Of a stretch of DNA of 13,874 nucleotides, positions 1-7,775 are shown piece by piece; position 1 is the first letter of the stretch; the number at the start of each line of letters is the position of its first letter. The notes under the pieces are model-generated. The model worked only from the letters and a program-made list of their open reading frames with translations, was not told where the DNA came from and searched no databases. Both the position numbers and the translations under genes were made by a program. The stretch spans positions 1 through 13,874 of the forward strand of contig JBFFSQ010000066.1 of NCBI GenBank assembly GCA_041572275.1, given 5' to 3'. The DNA comes from JBFFSQ01 sp041572275 (GTDB lineage Bacteria > Pseudomonadota > Gammaproteobacteria > SZUA-229).

Positions 1-1
1 G

Positions 2-1258
2 CGTATGTTCGAGGAGCACCTGGATCGATTGCTACTGAGTGTGGAAGATGAAGATCGTCACCATGTCCTGTGTTATATCGATCTCGACCAGTTTAAGGTC
101 GTGAATGATACCTGTGGACACATGGCGGGTGATGAGTTGCTACGACAACTGGCCATACTGCTACAGGGCTGTATACGCGAAGGTGATGTACTGGCACGGC
201 TAGGTGGTGATGAATTTGGTGTGTTACTGGAAAACTGTCATCTTCCAAAAGCGCTCGAGTTGTCTGAAAATATCTGCCAACAGATCCGAGAGTTTCGTTT
301 TACCTGGGATGAGAAACTGTTTGAAGTAGGAGCCAGTATCGGTATTGCGGCCATTAATGAAGATAACTGTGAGTTGGTGAGTATCATATCAGCCGCAGAT
401 CTGGCCTGTTATGCAGCCAAAGATGCTGGACGTAACCGGGTACATGTATTTGAGCCTGACGATGCTGTGCTGGCCGAACACCATGGCCAGATGCATTGGG
501 CGACACGAATTAATCAGGCCCTCGATCAGGGACGATTCCTGCTTTACTGGCAAGCTGTGCGTTGTTTGAATAACGATGAGCCTCTAAAACATGGTGAAGT
601 ATTGATTCGTATGCTTGATGATGATGCCCAGTTGGTGACACCTGACGAATTTATTCCGGCTGCAGAGCGCTATAACCTGATGCAAAAACTGGATCGCTGG
701 GTTATTCAGTCGGTATTTTCCAGTATTGAGGCTGTTAATGACAATAATGGACGAAATCAGTTACTGGAGATTAATCTCTCGGGTATCTCTATCGCCGATG
801 ATGATATGTATGAATTTATCATGTCGACTGCAGCTAAGTACGATGTTGATTTAAGCCATATTTGTTTCGAAATCACAGAAACAGCCGCTATCAGTAATCT
901 TGTGAAAGCCACAGTTTTCATGAAAAAACTGAAAAAACAGGGTTGTCGTTTTGCACTGGATGATTTTGGGAGTGGTCTCAGTTCATTTGCCTATCTGAAA
1001 ACATTGCCCGTCGATTACATCAAAATTGATGGTGCTTTTGTTACCGATATTACTCAGGATAACATTGACAGAGCTATGGTTGAGTCAATCATACGTCTGG
1101 CTCGTGTCATGAATATACGCACCATCGCCGAGTGGGTGCACGACAAGGAAACCATGGAGCTGCTCAGTGAGATGGGCGTTGATTTCGTACAGGGCTATTA
1201 TGTCGGAGAGCCTGAGCCTCTGGTGTCAGCGATCATGCCTCAGTCAATGCTCAACTGA
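2..1258 (+). CDS. GGDEF-EAL c-di-GMP cyclase/phosphodiesterase, 5' partial
   Basis: Tandem-domain enzyme of cyclic di-GMP turnover: GGDEF domains join two GTP into c-di-GMP and EAL domains hydrolyse it to pGpG. The frame is open at the left edge, and the residues before the first Met (position 5) fit the start of a GGDEF domain, so the N-terminus, probably with a sensor region, is missing. Counting from that Met: YIDLDQFK at 24-31, an RxxD inhibitory site (REGD) at 58-61, intact GGDEF at 67-71. The EAL domain starts near 165. Its signature reads EVL (198-200), a frequent variant, and the usual catalytic set is complete by spacing: E198, N257, E289, D319-D320, K340, E376, Q396. Both activities therefore look possible; which dominates cannot be read from sequence. 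The gene ends 148 bases before ugd, and I see no strong terminator between them. Family assignment is very secure. Confidence 0.95.
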   Translation, partial: RMFEEHLDRLLLSVEDEDRHHVLCYIDLDQFKVVNDTCGHMAGDELLRQLAILLQGCIREGDVLARLGGDEFGVLLENCHLPKALELSENICQQIREFRFTWDEKLFEVGASIGIAAINEDNCELVSIISAADLACYAAKDAGRNRVHVFEPDDAVLAEHHGQMHWATRINQALDQGRFLLYWQAVRCLNNDEPLKHGEVLIRMLDDDAQLVTPDEFIPAAERYNLMQKLDRWVIQSVFSSIEAVNDNNGRNQLLEINLSGISIADDDMYEFIMSTAAKYDVDLSHICFEITETAAISNLVKATVFMKKLKKQGCRFALDDFGSGLSSFAYLKTLPVDYIKIDGAFVTDITQDNIDRAMVESIIRLARVMNIRTIAEWVHDKETMELLSEMGVDFVQGYYVGEPEPLVSAIMPQSMLN

Positions 1259-1283
1259 TCTTCGGTGCTGTGTCCTGTGTCTA

Positions 1284-1312
1284 TTACCTGATGATTCCTG
1301 GGGTGTTATAAT
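1284..1312 (+). promoter_or_regulatory. Probable sigma-70 extended -10 promoter of ugd
   Basis: TGTTATAAT at 1304-1312 is a perfect extended -10 element (TG-N-TATAAT). The hexamer 17 bases upstream, TTACCT at 1284-1289, is a weak -35, which an extended -10 can tolerate. It lies about 95 bases before the ugd ATG in the only gap upstream of the two sugar-nucleotide genes. The -10 sits inside a short inverted repeat, GGTGT (1302-1306) and ACACC (1316-1320), which could be an operator or chance. No transcription data support it. Confidence 0.55.
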
Positions 1313-1406
1313 CTGACACCTGTTTCAGGCTTGCTGACCTGTCACTAATCTTTTACAGATCAATGGTATAAGAGTTGATTCGCTTTAATTTGTATAAGGA
1401 ATATCT

Positions 1407-2711
1407 ATGAATGTTGTCATGATCGGTTCCGGCTATGTTGGGCTTGTGTCAGGTGCCTGTTTTGCCGAGTTTGGCGCAAATGTTATTTGTGTTGATAAAG
1501 ATGAATCAAAAATCAATGCCTTGCTGGAAGGCGGTATTCCTATTTATGAGCCGGGTCTGGATGATCTGGTTAAACGTAATGTCGATGCTGGTCGACTAGG
1601 ATTCTCCATTGAGCTGGAACAGGCCGTCAAGCAGGCTGACCTGGTGTTTATTGCCGTGGGCACACCGACGCGTCGTGGTGATGGTCATGCTGATCTAAAA
1701 TACGTTTATGCTGCCGCTGAGGAGATTGCCGGTTATCTTGATGGTTATACCGTCATCGTCGATAAATCCACGGTGCCTGTGGGTACAGCTCGTCAGGTCT
1801 CTCGTATTATCAGTAAAACGAACCCGGCAGCAGAATTCGATGTGGCTTCTAATCCTGAATTTTTGCGTGAAGGCTCGGCGATTGGCGATTTCATGCGCCC
1901 GGATCGTGTCGTGCTGGGGGTAGAAAGTGATCGGGCGGAAACACTGTTACGCGAACTTTATCGCCCATTGAACCTGATTGAAGCACCTATTCATGTGACA
2001 AATCTGGAAAGTGCCGAACTGATCAAATATGCATCCAATGCGTTTCTTGCCACCAAGATCAGTTTTATTAATGAAATTTCCCAGCTCTGCGAAAAAGTCG
2101 GTGCCGATGTGCATTCGGTATCAAAAGGCATGGGGCTGGATGGCCGTATTGGCAAGAAATTTCTTCACCCTGGCCCGGGTTATGGTGGTTCCTGTTTCCC
2201 CAAAGATACGCTGGCACTTATCCGTATTGCTCAGGAACATGGTGCCTCCAGCCGGATCGTTGAATCGGTTGTAGAAGTCAATGCCTCACAGAAAGCGCGC
2301 ATGGTGACTAAAATCCGTGATGCGCTGGGAGGCTCAGAAGCGGACAAAACCATTGCCGTGCTGGGTTTAACTTTCAAACCCGAAACCGACGATATGCGTG
2401 ATTCGCCGTCATTGGCAATTTTACCTGCACTGGCTGATAAGGGTGCCATCATCAAGGCCCATGATCCCGAGGGCGTCGAAGAAGCTCAGAAAATCCTGCC
2501 AGATTCTATCCAGTATTGTGAGTCTGTTGATCAGGCCATTGAGCAGGCTGATGCCATTGTGTTGATGACAGAATGGAACCTGTATCGCGGGCTTGATCTG
2601 AACCACATCAAATCGCTGATGAATGGCAAAGTATTTGTTGATTTACGAAATGTATATGAACGCCAGCGTATGGAAGAACATGGCTTTGAATACCACTGTG
2701 TAGGACGTTAA
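1407..2711 (+). CDS. ugd: UDP-glucose 6-dehydrogenase
   Basis: Cytoplasmic NAD+-dependent enzyme that oxidises UDP-glucose to UDP-glucuronate in two steps. At 434 residues it has the normal family length. The N-terminal Rossmann motif GSGYVG is at 7-12. The catalytic residues fall where the family has them: T122 in DKSTVPVGT, NPEFLREG at 149-156 (E151, E155), K207 and N211 in the central helix, and nucleophile C263 in GGSCFPKD (260-267, with D267). The C-terminal UDP-binding domain contains GLTFKPETDDMRDSPS. The start is supported by AAGGA six bases before the ATG and by the glycine-rich loop beginning at residue 7. It probably forms an operon with the epimerase gene 4 bases downstream, from the promoter near 1284-1312. 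The product feeds capsule, exopolysaccharide or lipopolysaccharide synthesis; which one is not shown here. Confidence 0.97.
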   Translation: MNVVMIGSGYVGLVSGACFAEFGANVICVDKDESKINALLEGGIPIYEPGLDDLVKRNVDAGRLGFSIELEQAVKQADLVFIAVGTPTRRGDGHADLKYVYAAAEEIAGYLDGYTVIVDKSTVPVGTARQVSRIISKTNPAAEFDVASNPEFLREGSAIGDFMRPDRVVLGVESDRAETLLRELYRPLNLIEAPIHVTNLESAELIKYASNAFLATKISFINEISQLCEKVGADVHSVSKGMGLDGRIGKKFLHPGPGYGGSCFPKDTLALIRIAQEHGASSRIVESVVEVNASQKARMVTKIRDALGGSEADKTIAVLGLTFKPETDDMRDSPSLAILPALADKGAIIKAHDPEGVEEAQKILPDSIQYCESVDQAIEQADAIVLMTEWNLYRGLDLNHIKSLMNGKVFVDLRNVYERQRMEEHGFEYHCVGR

Positions 2712-2715
2712 AAAA

Positions 2716-3720
2716 ATGAAAGTACTGGTAACAGGAGCCGCCGGATTTATCGGCATGTATGTTGCGAAAGCATTGCTAGATCGGGGTGATGAGGTTGTCG
2801 GTATCGATAACCTGAATGATTACTACGAAGTACAGCTTAAACATGATCGCTTGAAACAGCTGGAAGGCTATGATCGGTTTACTTTTATGGAAATGGATAT
2901 TGCTGATCGTGATGCCATCAAGGCCCTGTTCGAAGAACAGGGTTTCAATCGTGTTGTGAATCTGGCCGCCCAGGCTGGTGTTCGTTATTCTCTAATCAAT
3001 CCTCAGGCCTATGTTGACAGTAATCTGGTCGGCTTTGCTAACCTGCTGGAAGGTTGTCGTCATAACAAGGTCGAGCATTTTGTTTATGCCAGCAGCTCCA
3101 GTGTCTATGGTGCAAATACCCGCATGCCATTCAGTGTTCATGACAATGTCGATCATCCGGTCAGTCTGTATGCGGCAACAAAAAAATCGGCTGAATTAAT
3201 GGCGCATACCTACAGTCATTTATATGGTTTACCCACGACGGGTTTACGTTTCTTTACTGTTTACGGTCCCTGGGGGCGTCCAGACATGTCGCCTTCATTA
3301 TTCACCGGAGCAATTCTGAGAGATGAGCCGATCAATGTCTTCAACGAAGGTAAGATGCAACGCGACTTTACCTACATTGATGACATCACTGAAGGCGTGA
3401 TTCGTGTCATTGATAAAGTGGCAGAACCGAATACTGAATTCGATACTTCTGATCCTGATCCTGCCACCAGCTATGCACCGTATCGCGTATACAATATAGG
3501 TAACAATGAGCCTGTGCAGTTGATGGAGTTTATTGAAACTATTGAAAACGCGGTTGGCAAACCCGCTGAAAAAAATATGATGGGAATGCAGGATGGTGAT
3601 GTCGTAGCAACCTATGCCAATATCGATAGCCTGTACGAAGCCGTTGGCTTTAAACCACGGACACCTTTGAAAGAGGGTATACAAAAGTTTGTCGACTGGT
3701 ATAAGGACTATCATCAATAA
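2716..3720 (+). CDS. NAD-dependent epimerase, probable UDP-glucuronate 4-epimerase
   Basis: Extended short-chain dehydrogenase/reductase of 334 residues that inverts C4 of a UDP-hexose through a transient 4-keto intermediate. The NAD-binding motif GAAGFIG is at 7-13, followed by GIDNLNDYY near 29-37, which is typical of the UDP-glucuronate 4-epimerase (CapI/LspL-like) branch. LAAQAGVRYS is at 83-92, the Ser-rich active-site strand SSSSVYG at 126-132, and the catalytic YxxxK is Y152 and K156. RFFTVYGPWGRPDM (178-191) is the conserved substrate-side segment. It starts 4 bases after the ugd stop, with AGGA about 10 bases upstream of its ATG, so the pair is likely cotranscribed. The pairing supports a UDP-glucuronate to UDP-galacturonate step directly after Ugd. 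Other UDP-sugar 4-epimerase specificities cannot be excluded by sequence alone. Confidence 0.92.
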   Translation: MKVLVTGAAGFIGMYVAKALLDRGDEVVGIDNLNDYYEVQLKHDRLKQLEGYDRFTFMEMDIADRDAIKALFEEQGFNRVVNLAAQAGVRYSLINPQAYVDSNLVGFANLLEGCRHNKVEHFVYASSSSVYGANTRMPFSVHDNVDHPVSLYAATKKSAELMAHTYSHLYGLPTTGLRFFTVYGPWGRPDMSPSLFTGAILRDEPINVFNEGKMQRDFTYIDDITEGVIRVIDKVAEPNTEFDTSDPDPATSYAPYRVYNIGNNEPVQLMEFIETIENAVGKPAEKNMMGMQDGDVVATYANIDSLYEAVGFKPRTPLKEGIQKFVDWYKDYHQ

Positions 3721-3753
3721 CAGGTGATGTATGGCCTTGTGTTGATAATATGA

Positions 3754-3795
3754 AAAGCCTGCAATCAAGTTATTGCAGGTATTTTAGTAGGCTTT
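3754..3795 (+). terminator. Hairpin terminator after the ugd-epimerase pair
   Basis: CCTGCAA (3758-3764) and TTGCAGG (3773-3779) form a perfect 7-bp stem with an 8-base loop, followed by the T-rich TATTTTAG. An alternative outer pairing, AAAGCCT (3754-3760) with AGGCTTT (3789-3795), uses the same left arm and could form a competing, larger structure. It lies 34 bases after the epimerase stop and ends 20 bases before the next gene. The U tract is interrupted, so termination may be partial. Confidence 0.6.
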
Positions 3796-3814
3796 CTCTC
3801 TACTCTGGTTTTTT

Positions 3815-5101
3815 ATGTTTAGACACTCAGCTTTTCTTATACTGATATTATTGTCGACCAATGTATTTTCTGAGGTTTATCAGTGGAAAGATGAGTTCGG
3901 CAACATTCACTTTTCGGATAAAAAACCGGAACAGGCTATTTCGGCAGACCGTGTTGAAATAAAAGAAAACAAGGGACGTTTTGAATACAAGGCTGTCGAA
4001 GCTAAAAAGCCTATTTATAACTTTGGCAGAAAACCCTACCAGAAAGGTGAGAAAGTCGTTGTTATTGATACACCTGTCATCAAGCTCGATAAGAAAGGTC
4101 ATCGGAAGACGCCGGTAGGCGAAGCATTCTTTGGTGGTAACTGTGTATCACCCACCACTATGTATATTGAAGACCTGGCTGATTCCTATCAGTTTCTTGT
4201 GTCCGAAGGTTATAACGGCCTGGATACGGCAATCGCAGACGAAATGGAACGTTCTAACTATAGTCGTCGAACGGCCAGGTCTGGATTTGCCAAACATGAA
4301 GCTACCAAGCTGGGTGGTTATCTACTTGAAACTGAAATCAACGAATTGATTATTCGTAGCTGCTATTTTAATACCAGGTTAAAGCATGTATACCGTTTTA
4401 GAAATGACTTAAAAAAGATTAAATGGCGTAATAGTACGGTTTCAAAAGCCTATGTGAATGTGCGCTGGAAACTGAAAGATGTATCAGATGGGCGAATATT
4501 ATATGCCGGTGAATCAGAGGGGAGTTTTGATCACTGGACAGACTATATCGATAAGCATATTTCCCATTCAATCTTACAGACCGTTAAAAAAGCGACACAG
4601 CTGGCGACGCAGAACCTGCTCTCAGATGAACGCTTTGTTGCCTTGATTCGAACGCAGTCGTCTAACACAGTCAAAACTAAAAGACATGCAGCAGATTCCA
4701 TTCACTCACTAACAGACATGCCAGCTAGCAAGGATGCACCCGTTTCCAGGGGCTTTATTGGAAATGCAATGGATACAGCTAAACTGACGGCTGTAATGAG
4801 TGTCATGAGTAGTTTGAAAATCAGTACGACGGAATATTACATGATGAACGGCCGTTTCCCTGAACGTCTCAGCGATATCCATATCGATAATCCGGATGAG
4901 TTTACTGACCAGGAACTGGTTAAATATTATTCGATTGAACAGGGCGGGATTATTGCAGCACGTTTAGCTAACCGCTTTGGTAAAAACGCAAAACTTGTTT
5001 TTATTCCCAAGGCATTAAACCAGATTGGTCTGATTGAATGGAGCTGTCGCGGAAACTTGCATAAGTCTGTTTTAGCCCGCCTGAATTGTAAAAGTTTTTA
5101 G
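3815..5101 (+). CDS. Exported DUF4124 protein with a type IV pilin-like C-terminal domain
   Basis: Predicted envelope protein of 428 residues. A signal peptide spans about 1-19, with likely cleavage at VFS-E. It is followed by a DUF4124 module (EVYQWKDEFGNIHFSDKKP, about 20-38), a small motif common at the N-terminus of exported proteobacterial proteins. The middle (about 105-280) I do not recognise with confidence. The stretch VNVRWKLKD with a later NLLSDERFVALI resembles a segment seen in other bacterial envelope proteins. The C-terminus (about 319-428) reads like the globular part of a type IVa pilin: SSLKISTTEYYMMNGRFP (332-349), then GGIIAARL, then LIEWSC with a final cysteine (C411 and C425), matching the pilin disulphide region. 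The hydrophobic prepilin helix and its peptidase site are absent, so it should not polymerise as a normal pilin. No convincing Shine-Dalgarno precedes the ATG. It runs convergent with the ATPase gene. Confidence 0.75.
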   Translation: MFRHSAFLILILLSTNVFSEVYQWKDEFGNIHFSDKKPEQAISADRVEIKENKGRFEYKAVEAKKPIYNFGRKPYQKGEKVVVIDTPVIKLDKKGHRKTPVGEAFFGGNCVSPTTMYIEDLADSYQFLVSEGYNGLDTAIADEMERSNYSRRTARSGFAKHEATKLGGYLLETEINELIIRSCYFNTRLKHVYRFRNDLKKIKWRNSTVSKAYVNVRWKLKDVSDGRILYAGESEGSFDHWTDYIDKHISHSILQTVKKATQLATQNLLSDERFVALIRTQSSNTVKTKRHAADSIHSLTDMPASKDAPVSRGFIGNAMDTAKLTAVMSVMSSLKISTTEYYMMNGRFPERLSDIHIDNPDEFTDQELVKYYSIEQGGIIAARLANRFGKNAKLVFIPKALNQIGLIEWSCRGNLHKSVLARLNCKSF

Positions 5102-5146
5102 CTATAGATGAGCTGTAATGTAATTCACTGCAAACCTGACTGGCTA

Positions 5147-7774
5147 TCACTTATTGTCGTTGTAAATCATACCGTGGCGTATCAGCCATTTCTCAATCTC
5201 GACAGCCACTAAAACCAGTGACGATAACAATAGACAAATCGCCAGGTCCAGCAGTGGCAGCGGTTGGGTATGGAAGATGCCATTTAGGATGGGCGAATAA
5301 ATCACAGCCATTTGTAGGAACAGCGTGATGAGGATGGCACCTAGCATTGGTAAGTTGCTGAACAGTCCGATGTGAAATATTGATTCTTTTTCACTGCGCA
5401 CTGCCAGTGAATGAAATAACTGCGATACGGTTAGCACGGTAAATACCACGGTCTGCCAATAGTCGACGTCTCTAGAAAGCGCCCAGGCCATGGCGGCAAT
5501 GGAGATGCTGCCAATAAACAGTCCCACCCAGACAATATGCTGCCACATACCGTGAGCGAAGATATTTTCCTCCGGTGGCCGTGGTGGCCGTTGCATAATA
5601 CCCGACTCGGCAGGTTCAGCGGTTAATGCCAGTCCCGGCAGGCCATCAGTAATCAGGTTGATCCACAGGATATGAATGGGTAACAGGGGGATCGGTAATC
5701 CGAGAAACGGGGCGAGAAACAGCGTCCAGATCTCTCCCGAGTTGGAGCTCATGGTATATTTGATGAACTTGCGAATGTTATCGAAGATGCGGCGTCCGGC
5801 TCGTACCGCACGAACGATAGTGGCGAAGTCATCATCCAGCAACACCATATCTGATGCTTCGCGCGCAACATCGGTTCCTTTTTGCCCCATGGCGACACCA
5901 ATACCGGCGCGTTTGATCGCCGGCGCATCATTGACACCATCACCGGTCATCGCCACAAACTCACCATTGAACTGTAAGGCTTTGACGATACGTAATTTCT
6001 GTTGTGGGCTTACCCGGGCATAGACGCGGACTGATTCAACAAGGCCGGCAAATTTTTCATCGGAGAGTTTTTCAAGTTCATCACCACTCAGCGTTGTTTG
6101 CTCGTTATCCGTAATACCTAGTCGTCGCGCAATGGCCATGGCGGTACCCGGATGATCGCCGGTAATCATAACCGGGGTAATTCCCGCGGTTAGACAATCG
6201 GCTACCGCCTGTGGTACTTCGTCTCGTGGTGGGTCAATCAGGGCCACCAGTCCAATAAACGTTAAGTCCTGTTCGGTAGTTTCGGGCTCCAGTGGTTCTG
6301 GCAGAGATGTTAACGGGCGCCTGGCCAATGCCAGCACCCTATAGCCTTCATTGGCTAACTGTGTCGCTTCAGCTAACACCGACTCGGGCTTAAATGCCAT
6401 GGGCTGGTCATGACCCAGTGTCCGGGTGCATCGTGCCAGTACGCGTTCCGGTGCGCCCTTGATATACACCATCATGCCATCAGCTGACTGATGTACTGTG
6501 CTCATCAGTTTGCGTTGGCTGTCGAACGGGATTTCAGCCAGCCGCGGCATGGTTTGTTCCAGCAAGGCTTTGTTGAAGTTGGCCTTGTGTGCCGCTTCAA
6601 ACAGGGCTAATTCGGTAGGTTCACCGGACGGTTGGCCATCTTTTTCAGCGATGTCATTGTTGAGTGCCAGAGCCTGTCCTAGCTCTGACCAGGCCAGGCT
6701 GCTGACTGATTCAGGCCATGATTCATGTCGTTCGCCAGCAACAAAGAATAATTCAACGCTCATCCGGTTTTGAGTCAAGGTACCGGTTTTGTCAGCACAG
6801 ATATAGGTGACTGAACCCAGGGTTTCGACGGAGGGCAGGTTACGTACCAGTGCGTGGTGGCGGATCAGTTTGCGGGCGCCGAGTGCTAGTGAGATGGTTA
6901 CTACGGCGGGTAGTGCTTCAGGTATTGCAGCAACTGCCAGGCTTACAGCAGTTAGGAACATCAACATAACCGGCTGACCCTGAAGTAAGCCGGCAGTAAA
7001 CACGACCGCACAGATGGCGAGTACTGCCAGGGCAAGATAACGCCCGAAGCGAGTTAAACGTTTCTGTAATGGTGTCTTTACACCTGCTTCTCCACGCAGG
7101 AGTTCGGCAATATGACCAATCTCTGTTTCAAGACCGGTGGCCACCACCACACCTTTGCCGCGTCCGTGGGTAATCAGGCTGCTCTTGAATGTAAGATTCT
7201 GACGATCACCCAGGGGTAGATCGGTGTTTTCTAAGCGCGCCGTTTTTTTGTCAACCGGGTGAGATTCTCCGGTGAGGGCGGATTCATCAGCCTGCATCTC
7301 TTCCGTTTCCAGCAGCCGTAGATCGGCGGGCACTATATTACCGGCTTCTAGCAATACGACATCCCCTGGTACCAGTTCCGATGCCGTCAGGGTAACTGCC
7401 TGACCATCACGCAATACCTGGGCTTCGGGTGCAGCCATTTGTCGCAGGGCAGCCACGGCACGTTCAGCACGAAATTCCTGAACGGCACCGATAATGGCAT
7501 TGAGTAAAACTATGACCAGGATAGCAATCGTGTCCTGGGGTTCACCGATAAAGCCAGAAATCAGTGCTGCGAGCAGTAGAACCAAAATCATGAAGTCGCT
7601 AAATTGTTGCAGCAACATGGCCAACAGGGAGCGACGTCGTTTTTCTGGGATAGTATTCGAGCCGTATTCGGTTAACCGCGCCTGTGCCTCATCTGTTGTC
7701 AGGCCTTTTGCCGTGGACTTGAGTCGGTTTAATGCTTCATCTGCTTCAATACTGTGCCAGAGTTCCGATGACAT
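5147..7774 (-). CDS. P2A-type cation-transporting ATPase, probably Ca2+ (possibly Mn2+)
   Basis: ATP-driven cation pump of 875 residues in the inner membrane, like SERCA and PMCA. Visible in order: N-terminal cation-ATPase domain, actuator motif TGES (168-171), M4 motif PEALP (285-289), phosphorylated D328 in DKTGTLTQN, hinge motif TGDGVNDAPA (610-619), and the six C-terminal membrane helices. Ca2+-site positions of SERCA are largely kept: E286 in M4, N678 and E681 in SSNSGE of M5, and N706, T709, D710 in WINLITDG of M6. The M8 glutamate appears replaced by Q785, as in PMCA-like pumps. I chose the ATG at 7774, one base after the upstream stop, with GGGA eight bases before it; an in-frame TTG at 7789 would add five residues. 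It is the last gene of the DUF211-VIT-ATPase operon. The class is certain; the ion is inferred. Confidence 0.93.
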   Translation of the reverse strand: MSSELWHSIEADEALNRLKSTAKGLTTDEAQARLTEYGSNTIPEKRRRSLLAMLLQQFSDFMILVLLLAALISGFIGEPQDTIAILVIVLLNAIIGAVQEFRAERAVAALRQMAAPEAQVLRDGQAVTLTASELVPGDVVLLEAGNIVPADLRLLETEEMQADESALTGESHPVDKKTARLENTDLPLGDRQNLTFKSSLITHGRGKGVVVATGLETEIGHIAELLRGEAGVKTPLQKRLTRFGRYLALAVLAICAVVFTAGLLQGQPVMLMFLTAVSLAVAAIPEALPAVVTISLALGARKLIRHHALVRNLPSVETLGSVTYICADKTGTLTQNRMSVELFFVAGERHESWPESVSSLAWSELGQALALNNDIAEKDGQPSGEPTELALFEAAHKANFNKALLEQTMPRLAEIPFDSQRKLMSTVHQSADGMMVYIKGAPERVLARCTRTLGHDQPMAFKPESVLAEATQLANEGYRVLALARRPLTSLPEPLEPETTEQDLTFIGLVALIDPPRDEVPQAVADCLTAGITPVMITGDHPGTAMAIARRLGITDNEQTTLSGDELEKLSDEKFAGLVESVRVYARVSPQQKLRIVKALQFNGEFVAMTGDGVNDAPAIKRAGIGVAMGQKGTDVAREASDMVLLDDDFATIVRAVRAGRRIFDNIRKFIKYTMSSNSGEIWTLFLAPFLGLPIPLLPIHILWINLITDGLPGLALTAEPAESGIMQRPPRPPEENIFAHGMWQHIVWVGLFIGSISIAAMAWALSRDVDYWQTVVFTVLTVSQLFHSLAVRSEKESIFHIGLFSNLPMLGAILITLFLQMAVIYSPILNGIFHTQPLPLLDLAICLLLSSLVLVAVEIEKWLIRHGMIYNDNK

Positions 7775-7775
7775 T

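Noticed and set aside
1393..1398. TATAAG as a second -10 for ugd
   Set aside because: The only nearby -35-like hexamer (TTGATT, 1375-1380) is 12 bases away, too close, and the site overlaps the Shine-Dalgarno sequence.
3298..3768. Minus-strand open frame of 156 codons antisense to the epimerase gene
   Set aside because: It is fully opposite a well-conserved enzyme and its His/Ile-rich translation matches no family I know.
5102..5146. Bidirectional terminator between the convergent genes
   Set aside because: I looked for a hairpin with flanking A and T tracts in these 45 bases and found no convincing stem.
5676..6023. Plus-strand open frame of 115 codons inside the ATPase gene
   Set aside because: It is antisense to conserved catalytic sequence (hinge motif and M5), with composition typical of a shadow frame.
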